23,793 bases of DNA. It comes from DATCYZ01 sp036526195 (GTDB lineage: Bacteria; Pseudomonadota; Gammaproteobacteria; Burkholderiales; SG8-39). A model generated the notes under the pieces. It was given only the letters and a program-made list of their open reading frames with translations, did no database searches and was not told the origin of the DNA. Each line of letters begins with the position of its first letter. The stretch's first letter is position 1. The DNA lies in contig DATCYZ010000116.1 in NCBI GenBank assembly GCA_036526195.1, forward strand, positions 1 through 23,793, in the 5' to 3' direction. The position numbers and the translations under genes are program-made. Shown here in pieces: positions 14,719 to 22,285 of the stretch.

Positions 14719-15605
14719 GGCGCCTGCGCGGCGCGCAGCGCGCCGCTGGCGAGGGCGGCCTCGCGGTCGGCCCCGGACTGGAACTGCGGCGTCTCGTCGC
14801 GCGCCTGGCGCGTGTCGCCGCCCCGGGTGCGGCCGGCGTCCTGTTTCCACGCCAGGTCCGCCGCCCACTGATTTGGCAGGCCCACGATGCGGCCCGGCTC
14901 GACTGCGGATTCCAGCACGCCCAGCGCGGCGCGCACGATGCCCAGCTGGTCCGCCGCGTCGAAGGGCTTGCCGCTCGAGTGCCCGAGCGGATAGTCGACG
15001 AAGACGGCGCGCGGCGCGCGCCCCGCCTCGAGGATGTCGAGCGCGCTGCCGAGGCATACCGTCGGGATGCCGTTCGCTTCGAGGTGGCGTGCGACCAGAC
15101 ACACGGTCTGGTGACACACGGGTCACATCGCGACGAGCAGCGCCGCGTCCACCCGCTCGGCGCGAAACGCCGCGAGCAGCGCGGGCGCGACCTCCTCGCG
15201 CACGCGGCGCTGCGAGTACACCCCGCCCATGCAGGAGAACACCTTGTCGGCCAGCTTGCCGATCACGCCCTCGCCCGCCAGCTGGCGCAGCGCCGCAAGC
15301 GGCAGGATGCACCCGGGGTCGCGCCGCGCGTCGACGAGGTAGTTCTCGGTGATGTGCGAAAAGCGCAGCTGCGCGTCCGGGGTGTCCGAGGCAATGCCGC
15401 GGATCGAGGTGTCGTCCTTGTAGTGGTAGGCCACCTGCCCGAGCGCGTACGCGCCCGAGGTGGACAGCAGGCCGAGGCGCGCCTGCGACAAGGGTCTCGA
15501 GAACGGCTGCCAGGGCGGCGCATCCTCCGCCCGGAACCAGCGATAGGGCGCGTAGCCGAGGCTGCGGTAGCGCTCGGTGATCGCGCGCATGTATTCGACC
15601 GTCAT
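14715..15605 (-). CDS. GrdB-family selenoprotein (glycine/sarcosine/betaine reductase selenoprotein B family), Sec at codon 161
   Basis: Read continuously from ATG 15605 (GGAGGA site upstream) to TAG at 14715, this frame encodes 296 residues with one in-frame TGA at 15125-15123, codon 161. Around it the sequence is AALLVAM-Sec-PVCHQTVCLVARHL, giving a UxxC redox motif (Sec161, Cys164). Residues before it (RPLSQARLGLLSTSGAYALGQ, SIRGIASDT, LRFSHITENYLVDARRDPG, CMGGVYSQ) and after it (ANGIPTVCLGSALDILEAGRAPRAVFVDYPLGHSSGKPFD) belong to the same family and are continuous across the TGA. I recognise this as the proteobacterial GrdB/PrdB-like family. Known GrdB and PrdB cleave C-N bonds of glycine, betaine or proline with a Sec. 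The orphan aerobic-type relatives have no assigned substrate. No GrdA, GrdE or thioredoxin gene is nearby. A conventional caller would report two ORFs. Confidence 0.85.
15087..15119 (-). promoter_or_regulatory. Candidate bacterial SECIS hairpin directly after the Sec TGA
   Basis: On the minus strand, the hairpin starts 3 nt after the TGA. A lower stem of six pairs (nt 4-9 with 31-36 after TGA, two of them G-U) is separated by one C-C mismatch from a perfect 7-bp upper stem, ACCAGAC with GTCTGGT (15112-15106 and 15100-15094). The apical loop is CGUGU, at nt 18-22 after the TGA. Loop distance and the GU in the loop fit known bacterial SECIS elements bound by SelB. Confidence 0.7.
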
Positions 15606-15667
15606 CGTCGTCCTCCGGGAATGAAACACCACCTGTGGAAGTGTCTCACGATGGGTACACTTGCGGC

Positions 15668-17224
15668 ATGAACGACAAGGCTCCGGACGAGCGCGGCGCG
15701 CGGCTCGAGGCGGAATTCGCGGCGCGCGAGGCGCGCGCGCTCGCCATGGGCGGGCCGCAGAAACTCGCGCAGCGCGCGGCGGCCGGCGTGCTGAACGCGC
15801 GCGAGCGCATCGCGCGGCTGTGCGACCCGGGGACCTTCGTCGAATCGGGCCTGTTCGCAAGTTCCACGAGCAACCCGGCGGACCGCGACAGCACGCCCGG
15901 CGACGGCAAGATCACCGGCTTCGGCAAGGTGAACGGGCGCGAGACCGCGGTGCTGGCGAACGACTTCACGGTGAAGGGCGCCTCCAGCGCCGCCACCAAC
16001 GGCCGCAAGATCGCGCACATGAAGCGCGTCGCGACGCAGCGCGGCCTGCCGATGGTGTTCCTCGGCGAATCGTCCGGCGCGCGCATGCCAGACCACATGG
16101 GCGCGCGCGGCATGGGCAGCCTGCTCGGCAACGACCCGACGCAGTACCAGCGCCTGCGCGAGACGCCCTGGGCCTCGGCGACGCTGGGCCTGTCCTACGG
16201 CTCCTCGTCCTGGTACGCGGTGCTCTCGGAATTCAACGTGATGCGCAAGGGCGCGGTGCTGGCGGTGTCGAGTTCGCTGCTCGCGTCGCTCGCCATCAAG
16301 GAAGACGTCGACCCGCAGGAGATGGGCGGCTGGCGCCTGCACGCCGAGGTGACCGGTTTCGCCGACCAGGTGGTCGACTCCGACGAGGAAGCGCTCGAGG
16401 CGATCAAGGCCTTCCTCGCCTACCTGCCCGCGCACCACAACGAGGCGCCGCCGGTTGCGGCGGTGCCCGCGGGATCGGGCGAGGGCATGCGCGACATCCT
16501 TGCGCTCTTGCCCGAGAGCCGCACGCAGGTCTACGACGTGCGCAAGCTGATGCGCACCGTGGTCGACGCAGGCAGCTTCTTCGAGCTGAAGCCGCGCTTC
16601 GGCAAGGCCGGCGTCACCGGCCTCGCGCGGCTCGACGGGCGCACCGTCGGCGTGCTCGGCAACAATCCGCAGTCTCGCGGCGGCGCGATGGACTCGGACG
16701 CCTGCGAGAAGCTCACCTCCTTCATCGTGCTGTGCGACTCGTTCAACATTCCGCTGGTGTTGTTCGTCGACACGCCGGGCTTCGTCATCGGCACCGAGGC
16801 CGAGCGCCGGCGCGCGCCCGGCCGCATCATGAACATGATGAACGCGCTCGCGCTCACCACGGTGCCGAAGCTCTCGGTGATCCTGCGAAAGAGCTACGGC
16901 CAGGCCTACCTGAACATGGGCGGCGGGCGGAACTCCGACGAGGTCGCCGCCTGGCCGACCGCGGAAGTGAGCTTCATGGACCCGGTGTTCGCGGTGCGCG
17001 TGGTGCACGGCCTCGACCCCGGCGCCCCCGGTTTCGACGCCGCGCTGGCCGAGATGAACCGCGCGAACGAAGTCTGGGACTTCGCGCAGGTCTACGCCGC
17101 GCAGTCGGTGATCCGCCCGCAGGAGACGCGCGACTGGCTGATCCGCATGCTGGAAGTGCACCGGCTGCGGCTCACCGGCGGCATCGGCCAGCACCTGATG
17201 CGCGGCTGGCCCACCAGTTTCTGA
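15668..17224 (+). CDS. Acyl-CoA carboxylase carboxyltransferase subunit (first of two)
   Basis: A 518-residue carboxyl_trans protein with two crotonase-like halves. In the N-terminal half are the acyl-CoA-binding region LNARERIARLCDPGTFVESGLF, GKITGFGKVNGRETAVLANDFTVKGASS and FLGESSGARMPDH. In the C-terminal half are VGVLGNNPQSRGGAMDSDA, LVLFVDTPGFVIGTEAER and RKSYGQAYLNMGGG. These match propionyl-/methylcrotonyl-CoA carboxylase beta subunits, which move carboxylate from biotin to an acyl-CoA. The usual GPEGAV near the end is replaced by MDPVFAVRVVHG, so acyl-CoA specificity may differ. ATG 15668 lies 62 nt from the divergent selenoprotein start. It is the first gene of an operon with a biotinyl protein and a second carboxyltransferase. 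Confidence 0.88.
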   Translation: MNDKAPDERGARLEAEFAAREARALAMGGPQKLAQRAAAGVLNARERIARLCDPGTFVESGLFASSTSNPADRDSTPGDGKITGFGKVNGRETAVLANDFTVKGASSAATNGRKIAHMKRVATQRGLPMVFLGESSGARMPDHMGARGMGSLLGNDPTQYQRLRETPWASATLGLSYGSSSWYAVLSEFNVMRKGAVLAVSSSLLASLAIKEDVDPQEMGGWRLHAEVTGFADQVVDSDEEALEAIKAFLAYLPAHHNEAPPVAAVPAGSGEGMRDILALLPESRTQVYDVRKLMRTVVDAGSFFELKPRFGKAGVTGLARLDGRTVGVLGNNPQSRGGAMDSDACEKLTSFIVLCDSFNIPLVLFVDTPGFVIGTEAERRRAPGRIMNMMNALALTTVPKLSVILRKSYGQAYLNMGGGRNSDEVAAWPTAEVSFMDPVFAVRVVHGLDPGAPGFDAALAEMNRANEVWDFAQVYAAQSVIRPQETRDWLIRMLEVHRLRLTGGIGQHLMRGWPTSF

Positions 17225-17248
17225 AGGCAACCCGAAGGAACGAAACCC

Positions 17249-17470
17249 ATGGCAGTCATCAAGGTGAAGTCCGAAGTCACCGGATCGGTGTGGAAGATCG
17301 TGGCGGCCTCCGGCGCGCGTCTCGACGCAGGCGAGACCATCATGATCCTGGAGTCGATGAAGATGGAGATCCCGGTGATCGCGGAGGACGGCGGCACGCT
17401 CGCCGAACTGCACGTGGCCGAGGGCGAGGTGGTCAACGAAGGCCAGCTGGTGGCGACGCTGCACGAATGA
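17249..17470 (+). CDS. Biotin carboxyl carrier domain protein (BCCP-like, single domain)
   Basis: A 73-residue free-standing biotinyl/lipoyl-attachment domain. The biotinylation motif ESMKMEIP is at residues 35-42, with Lys38 as the attachment site. The second half (GTLAELHVAEGEVVNEGQLVATL) completes the flattened beta-barrel. An AAGGAA site precedes the ATG. It carries CO2 as carboxybiotin to a carboxyltransferase. Its position between the two carboxyltransferase genes, with a 4-nt overlap (ATGA) into the second, shows all three act together. It has no linked biotin carboxylase domain. This 1.3S-like small size resembles the carrier of multi-subunit carboxylases and transcarboxylase. Confidence 0.92.
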   Translation: MAVIKVKSEVTGSVWKIVAASGARLDAGETIMILESMKMEIPVIAEDGGTLAELHVAEGEVVNEGQLVATLHE

Positions 17471-19056
17471 GCGGCAGCGGCGACGGCGAGGAAGGCTGGG
17501 GGCCGGAACTCGCGGAACTCGCATTCCGGCGCGCGCAGGCCGACGCGCTCGGCGGCGAGGCATCGGTCGCGAAGCACCATGCGCAGGGCAGGCTCACGGT
17601 GCGCGAGCGCATCGGCGGGCTGGTCGACGCGGGCTCGTTCCAGGAAGTCGGCCGCCTCACCGGGCAGGGCCGCTACGCCGAGGACGGCAGGCTCACCGGC
17701 GTCACGCCCGCGCCCTACGTCATGGGCCTCGCGAAGATCGACGATCGCCCGGTGGCGGTCGGTGGCGAGGACTTCACCATCCGCGGCGGCACCAGCTGGA
17801 GCGGCGAGCGCAAGAAGGGCGGACAGGGCGGCTTCGTCGAGGACCTCGCGCACCACTACCGCATCCCGCTGGTCAACCTGATCGACGGCGCGGGCGGCAG
17901 CGTCGCCTCGATCCAGCGCCGCGGGCACTCGGTGTTCCCCGGCGTGCACGGCTTCGAGCGCTCGGTCGAGCTGCTCGGCGAGGTGCCGGTGGTGTGCGCG
18001 GTGCTCGGCACCGCCGCCGGCGGTCCCGCGGGACGCGCGATCCTCGCGCACTGGTCGGTGATGGTGAAGGGCTCGAGCCAGGTGTTCGCCGCCGGCCCGC
18101 CGGTGGTCGAGCGCTCGCTGCGCCAGAAGGTGACCAAGGAAGAACTCGGCGGCGCGGCGGTCGCGGTGGCCACCGCCGGCACCATCGACGACGTGGCCGA
18201 AAGCGAGGCGCAGTGCTTCGCGATGATCCGGCGGTTCCTGTCCTACCTGCCGCAGAACGTCTGGGCGCTGCCGCCGCAGCACGACATCGGCGACCCGCCG
18301 GCGCGCGCCGAAGAGGAACTCGCCACCATCGTGCCGCGCAACCGCCGCCGCGCCTACGACATGCGCCGCATCCTGCGCCTGGTGGCCGACCGCGATTCGC
18401 TGTTCGAGGTGCAGCCCGCCTTCGGCAAGGCGCTCATCACCTGCCTCGCGCGCATGAACGGCAAGGTGGTCGGCTTCGTCGCCAACAACCCCATGGTGTA
18501 CGGCGGTGCGATGGACGCACGAGCGGCGCGCAAGCAGACCCATTTCGTCGAGCTGTGCGACTGCTTCCACATCCCGCTGGTGTTCCTTGTCGACGTGCCC
18601 GGCTTCATGGTGGGGCGCGAGGCCGAGGCCGCGGCCACGCTGCGCGAGGGCATGCGCAGCGTCTACGTCAGCCTGCAGGCCAGCGTGCCGATGATCACCG
18701 TGGTGATCCGCAAGTGCTACGGCATGGCCGGCATGGGCGCCACCGACAAGAACGGGCTCGACCTGAAGCTCGCCTGGCCCTCGGCCGAGTGGGGGTCGCT
18801 GCCGATCGAGGGCGGCGTCGCCGCCGCCTACCGGCGCGAGATCGAGGCCGCCGCCGACCCGGCGGCGCGCGAGGCAGAACTGGAGGCGGGCCTGCGCGCC
18901 TTCGCCTCGCCGATGCGCACCGCGGAAGCGTTCGGCGTGGAGGAGATCATCGACCCGCGCGAGACGCGCGCGGTGCTCTGCCGCTTCATCGACGCGGCGC
19001 AGTCGCGCCTCGCCACCACGGTCGGGCCGAAGCCGAAGGCCGGCGTGCGGCCCTGA
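17467..19056 (+). CDS. Acyl-CoA carboxylase carboxyltransferase subunit (second of two)
   Basis: A 529-residue carboxyl_trans protein related to but clearly different from the one at 15668. Blocks in order are QGRLTVRERIGGLVDAGSFQEVG, PYVMGLAKIDDRPVAVGGEDFTIRGG (split by a few residues), VNLIDGAGGSVASIQRRG, VVGFVANNPMVYGGAMDARA, VFLVDVPGFMVGREAE, and KCYGMAGMGA. AWPSAEWGSLPIEGGVAAAY is the usual C-terminal block. The oxyanion-hole glycines (DGAGGS, CYGMAG) are present, so it should be active. Its ATG overlaps the biotinyl gene stop. Two full-length carboxyltransferases with one carrier could mean a hetero-oligomeric carboxylase or two acyl-CoA half-reactions of a transcarboxylase. Confidence 0.88.
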   Translation: MSGSGDGEEGWGPELAELAFRRAQADALGGEASVAKHHAQGRLTVRERIGGLVDAGSFQEVGRLTGQGRYAEDGRLTGVTPAPYVMGLAKIDDRPVAVGGEDFTIRGGTSWSGERKKGGQGGFVEDLAHHYRIPLVNLIDGAGGSVASIQRRGHSVFPGVHGFERSVELLGEVPVVCAVLGTAAGGPAGRAILAHWSVMVKGSSQVFAAGPPVVERSLRQKVTKEELGGAAVAVATAGTIDDVAESEAQCFAMIRRFLSYLPQNVWALPPQHDIGDPPARAEEELATIVPRNRRRAYDMRRILRLVADRDSLFEVQPAFGKALITCLARMNGKVVGFVANNPMVYGGAMDARAARKQTHFVELCDCFHIPLVFLVDVPGFMVGREAEAAATLREGMRSVYVSLQASVPMITVVIRKCYGMAGMGATDKNGLDLKLAWPSAEWGSLPIEGGVAAAYRREIEAAADPAAREAELEAGLRAFASPMRTAEAFGVEEIIDPRETRAVLCRFIDAAQSRLATTVGPKPKAGVRP

Positions 19057-19078
19057 GGCCTGCGTTCAGCGGGGCACC

Positions 19079-19930
19079 TCATCTGGGCACATCCCCCGCG
19101 AGCGTGGTGCGATGCATCAGCCGGCGCACCGAGAAGTCGTAGTCGGCGAGCGCGTAGTGCATGGTGCAGCGGTTGTCCCAGAACATCATGTCGTGCACGC
19201 GCCAGGGGTGGCGGCAGACGAACTCCTGCCGCGTCGCGTGGCTGAAGAGGAACTCCAGGATCGGCCCGCTTTCCTCGGGTTCCATGCCGACGATGCCCGA
19301 GGTGAAGCCGGGATTCACGTAGAGCGCCTTGCGGCCCGACACCGGGTGGGTGCGCACCATGGGATGCGTGACCGGCGGCGTCTTCGCGCGCTGCGCCGGC
19401 GTGAGCGGCGGGCGCTCCTTGCGCCGGGCGAAATACTTGTCGTAGGCCTGGCTGTAGTCGTGCACCGCCTGCAGGCCGCCGAGGATGCGCTTCATCGTCT
19501 CAGACAGGGTGTCCCAGGCGAGGTACATGTTCGCCCACATGGTGTCGCCGCCGGTCGCCGGCATCTCGTGGCACAGCAGCAGCGAACCGAGCGAGGGCTT
19601 CGGCATGTACGACAGGTCCGAGTGCCAGTACTGCCCGGCGTACACCGCGCCCTTGAGCTTCTCGCCTTCCTTGATGTTCGAGACGACGAACACCTCGGGA
19701 TGCTCCGGCAGGTTGAACTCGCCCACCACGTGCGTTTCCAGCGGCCCGAACTGGCGGCTGAAGGCAATGTGCTCGTCCGGACGCAGGTCTGCATTGCGAA
19801 ACAGCAGGATGCCGTAGCGCCCGAGCGCCTGGTGCAGGGCGTCGACCTCGCCCGGGGCCAGCGGGCGCTTCAGGTCGATGCCCGTGACCTCGGCGCCGAG
19901 GGCGGAAGAAATCGGCCGCAGAGAAAGCAT
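19079..19930 (-). CDS. TauD/TfdA-family Fe(II)/2-oxoglutarate dioxygenase
   Basis: A 283-residue TauD/TfdA dioxygenase. The facial triad is His103 and Asp105 in YWHSDLSYMP and His258 in FWDNRCTMHYALADYD. Arg274 in RLMHRTTLAG is placed to bind 2-oxoglutarate. The N-terminus (SLRPISSALGAEVTGIDLKRPL) and GILLFRNADLRPDEHIAFSRQFGPLE are typical. Family members oxidise taurine, 2,4-D, alkyl sulfates or related acids. ATG 19930 starts the family sequence. An upstream in-frame start (19966) would overlap the divergent gene. It diverges from a TauE-type exporter gene only 29 bp away, which hints at a sulfonate or sulfate-ester substrate releasing sulfite. That is inference. Confidence 0.88.
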   Translation of the reverse strand: MLSLRPISSALGAEVTGIDLKRPLAPGEVDALHQALGRYGILLFRNADLRPDEHIAFSRQFGPLETHVVGEFNLPEHPEVFVVSNIKEGEKLKGAVYAGQYWHSDLSYMPKPSLGSLLLCHEMPATGGDTMWANMYLAWDTLSETMKRILGGLQAVHDYSQAYDKYFARRKERPPLTPAQRAKTPPVTHPMVRTHPVSGRKALYVNPGFTSGIVGMEPEESGPILEFLFSHATRQEFVCRHPWRVHDMMFWDNRCTMHYALADYDFSVRRLMHRTTLAGDVPR

Positions 19931-19959
19931 GTCGGCGATACTACCGGGCAGGCCCGACC

Positions 19960-20700
19960 ATGTCACCGGAATCCCTCGCCGCCACCGCCGTCGTCATCGC
20001 CGGCACCTACCTGCTCTTCGGCCTGACCGGCTTCGGCTCCACCGCGCTCGCGCTGCCGATCCTGGTCCACTTCGTGCCGCTGCGTTTCCTGGTGCCGCTG
20101 CTCTCGCTGATGGACGTGATCGCCGCCCTGACGCTCGGCGCGAGGGCGCGACGCGGCGTGCGCTGGGACGAGCTGCGCCGCGTGTTTCCCTACATGGGCC
20201 TGGGCCTGCTGCTCGGGCTCACCCTGCTGGTCGGCCTGCCGGAAGCCCCGCTGCTCGGCGCGCTCGGCGTGTTCCTCGTTGCCTACGCGGGCCATGCCAT
20301 CCTGCGGCGCGGCGGGCCGCTGCGCCTGTCGACCCGCTGGAGCGCGCCGGCCGGGCTCGCCTCGGGCGCCTTCGCCTCGCTCTACGGCAACGGCGGCCTG
20401 CTGATGGCGCTCTACATGGGCGCGCGGCTCACCGACAAGGCGGAGTTGCGCGCCACCGCGTCCACGGTGGTGCTGGTGAACACCGGCGTGCGCACCGTGC
20501 TCTACGGCGCCACCGGGCTGCTCTCGCAGGACGGCCTGCTCACCGCCGCGCTGCTGCTGCTGCCCTCGCTGGCCCTTGGGCTGTTCTTCGGCAGCCGGCT
20601 GCATGCCGCGGTCTCGCCGCGCACGGTGCTGGCGGCGATCCACCTGGTGATCCTGGTCGCGGGCGTGTCGCTGCTCGCGCGACTGGTCGTGCTGCACTGA
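19960..20700 (+). CDS. TauE/SafE-family membrane transporter (sulfite exporter type)
   Basis: A 246-residue polytopic membrane protein with about seven to eight hydrophobic segments. It starts SLAATAVVIAGTYLLFGLTGFGSTALALPIL, the conserved GxTGFG first repeat of TauE/SafE. A second repeat occurs at APAGLASGAFASLYGNGGLLMALYM. Later segments include AALLLLPSLALGLFFGSRLH and VLAAIHLVILVAGVSLLARL. The family exports sulfite, sulfoacetate or other organic anions. It diverges from the TauD-type gene with 29 bp between starts. The following 3-hydroxyacyl-CoA dehydrogenase begins 39 nt downstream. Substrate is unproven. Confidence 0.85.
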   Translation: MSPESLAATAVVIAGTYLLFGLTGFGSTALALPILVHFVPLRFLVPLLSLMDVIAALTLGARARRGVRWDELRRVFPYMGLGLLLGLTLLVGLPEAPLLGALGVFLVAYAGHAILRRGGPLRLSTRWSAPAGLASGAFASLYGNGGLLMALYMGARLTDKAELRATASTVVLVNTGVRTVLYGATGLLSQDGLLTAALLLLPSLALGLFFGSRLHAAVSPRTVLAAIHLVILVAGVSLLARLVVLH

Positions 20701-20739
20701 GCGTGCTTTACTGAGAACACATTGCAGGAGTCGCACCGC

Positions 20740-21648
20740 ATGAAGCAAATCAACAGCATCCTGATCCTCGGCCTCGGCGTCATGGGCCGCGGCGTCGCGA
20801 AGGGCTTCGCCGATGCCGACATTCCCACCACGGTGCGCTCGCGCCGCGCCGGGGCGAGCGCGCCCGACGGCGTGACGCTGGTCACCGAACTGCCCGCCGC
20901 GTGCCCGGACCTGGTGATCGAACTGCTGCCCGAGGAACTCGAACTGAAACAGGCGGCGTATCGCGAGCTCGAGCAGGCCTGGGGCGATGCCGACTACCTG
21001 ATCGCCACCGGCACCTCGGGGCTCGATCTCGAGGCGCTCGCCCGGCCGCTCACGCGGCCCGAGCGCCTGATCGCGCTGCATTACTTCATGCCCGCGGACA
21101 CGGTGCCGCTGGTCGAGGTGATGGCCGGCCCGGCCTCGCCGCGCGAGGCCGTCGACCGCGCCGCCGAGGTGCTGCGGCGCGCCGGAAAACTCCCCTTGAA
21201 GATCTACCGGCCGCTCATCGGCCACGTCGTCAACCGGCTACAGCACGCGATGCTGCACGAGGCCTACTGCATGATCGCCGAGGGCCTGTGCTCGGTGGAG
21301 GATGTCGACCTTGCCGCCACGCGCATGCTCGGCCCGCGCATGTGCTCCACCGGGCTGGTGCTGCAGAAGGACCTGAGCGGCCTGCAGGTGAACCGAGATT
21401 CGCAGCGCGCCATCGTGCCGCATTTGTTCCACAACCGCACGCCGAGCCCGATCGTCGGTGAACTGGTGGCGCGCGGCGAGTCCGGCGTCGCCGCCGGCAA
21501 GGGCTTCTACGACTGGAGCGGAAAGACGGCCACCGAGGTGCGCGGCGCCTCGGCCGCGAGCCTCGCGCGGCTGCTCGAATTCCTCGAGGCGAACACCTGG
21601 CCCGAGGCCGCGGCGTTCCAGCCGCGCAGCCGGGGGGGCGAACGATGA
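20740..21648 (+). CDS. 3-hydroxyacyl-CoA dehydrogenase family protein
   Basis: A 302-residue NAD-dependent dehydrogenase. The Rossmann motif GLGVMGRGVAKGF is at residues 11-23. The middle block ALHYFMPADTVPLVEVMAG corresponds to the HFFNP..PLVEV signature with the catalytic His. The C-terminal 3HCDH domain starts GHVVNRLQHAMLHEAYCMIAEGL and ends near GFYDW. It would oxidise a 3-hydroxyacyl-CoA or a related hydroxy acid such as carnitine-like substrates. AGGAG precedes ATG 20740. Compared with FadB-type enzymes it is a short stand-alone form. It overlaps the next gene by 4 nt (ATGA). Confidence 0.85.
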   Translation: MKQINSILILGLGVMGRGVAKGFADADIPTTVRSRRAGASAPDGVTLVTELPAACPDLVIELLPEELELKQAAYRELEQAWGDADYLIATGTSGLDLEALARPLTRPERLIALHYFMPADTVPLVEVMAGPASPREAVDRAAEVLRRAGKLPLKIYRPLIGHVVNRLQHAMLHEAYCMIAEGLCSVEDVDLAATRMLGPRMCSTGLVLQKDLSGLQVNRDSQRAIVPHLFHNRTPSPIVGELVARGESGVAAGKGFYDWSGKTATEVRGASAASLARLLEFLEANTWPEAAAFQPRSRGGER

Positions 21649-22265
21649 GCCGCCGCCTCGCGCCCGTCGCGATCCTCGGCCTGGCCCTGGCGTCGTTCGC
21701 CGGAGCCGCCCTCGCCCACCACCCGATGGACGGCGCGCTGCCCGGGACCTTCGTCGAGGGCTTTCTCTCGGGGCTGGGGCATCCGCTCATCGGCATCGAC
21801 CACGCGGCCTTCATCCTCGCGACCGGGTTCCTCCTCGCGCGGGTGACAGGCGGGCTGTGGGGGCTCGGCGCGCTGATCCTCGGCACGCTCGCGGGCGCGG
21901 CCCTGTTCCTCGGCGCGGTCACCCTGCCCGCGGCCGAGATCGGCGTTGCGCTGTCGGTGGTCCTGGTCGGCGCGCTGGTGCTCGCGCGCCGGCGCCTCGA
22001 CCTGCCGCGGTTCGCCGCCGGCCTCGCGCTCGCCGGCCTGCTGCACGGGCAGGCCTACGCAGAATCGATCCTCGGGGCGGAAGCGACGCCGCTTGCCGCC
22101 TACCTGTTCGGCTTCTCGCTCATCCAGGGGCTGGTCGGCGCGACGGCGTTCGCTGCGCACCGGCGCTTCATCGACGCCCGCTGGATGCGCGCGGCGGGCG
22201 CGGCCTTCGGCGCGCTGGTCGGCGCGGTGGGCGCGGCGTTCCTGCTGCTCGGCGCGGCCGGCTGA
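21645..22265 (+). CDS. HupE/UreJ-family membrane protein
   Basis: A 206-residue polytopic membrane protein with an N-terminal signal peptide (about residues 1-24, AILGLALASFAGAALA before HHPMDG). The family signature HPLIGIDHAAFILATGF follows. About six hydrophobic segments can be drawn, including LWGLGALILGTLAGAALFLGAV and ALSVVLVGALVLA. A second His motif (LLHGQAYAES) lies in the fourth segment. HupE/UreJ proteins are thought to move Ni2+ or Co2+ for hydrogenase or urease. Neither enzyme is in the window. It overlaps the dehydrogenase stop by 4 nt, so it is co-transcribed. Confidence 0.85.
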   Translation: MSRRLAPVAILGLALASFAGAALAHHPMDGALPGTFVEGFLSGLGHPLIGIDHAAFILATGFLLARVTGGLWGLGALILGTLAGAALFLGAVTLPAAEIGVALSVVLVGALVLARRRLDLPRFAAGLALAGLLHGQAYAESILGAEATPLAAYLFGFSLIQGLVGATAFAAHRRFIDARWMRAAGAAFGALVGAVGAAFLLLGAAG

Positions 22266-22285
22266 GCGCCGGCATCGTCCTTATG

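Noticed and set aside
15623..15647. Imperfect inverted repeat GAAACAC/GTGTCTC between the selenoprotein and carboxyltransferase starts
   Set aside because: It matches at six of seven positions with an 11-nt centre. It could be an operator, but a match this short is expected by chance and there is no second copy.
13537..17563. Long minus-strand open frames opposite the MDR, PhyH and carboxyltransferase genes
   Set aside because: They are His/Arg/Ala-rich low-complexity translations antisense to clear enzyme genes, an effect of high-GC third positions. Only the selenoprotein frame at 14715-15605 has family sequence.
15661..19056. A very long plus-strand open frame of 1131 codons spanning both carboxyltransferase genes
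   Set aside because: Up to about 17466 it is an Arg/Ala-rich out-of-frame reading of the first carboxyltransferase and the biotinyl gene. Only the part from 17467 is real protein. It is not a fusion gene.
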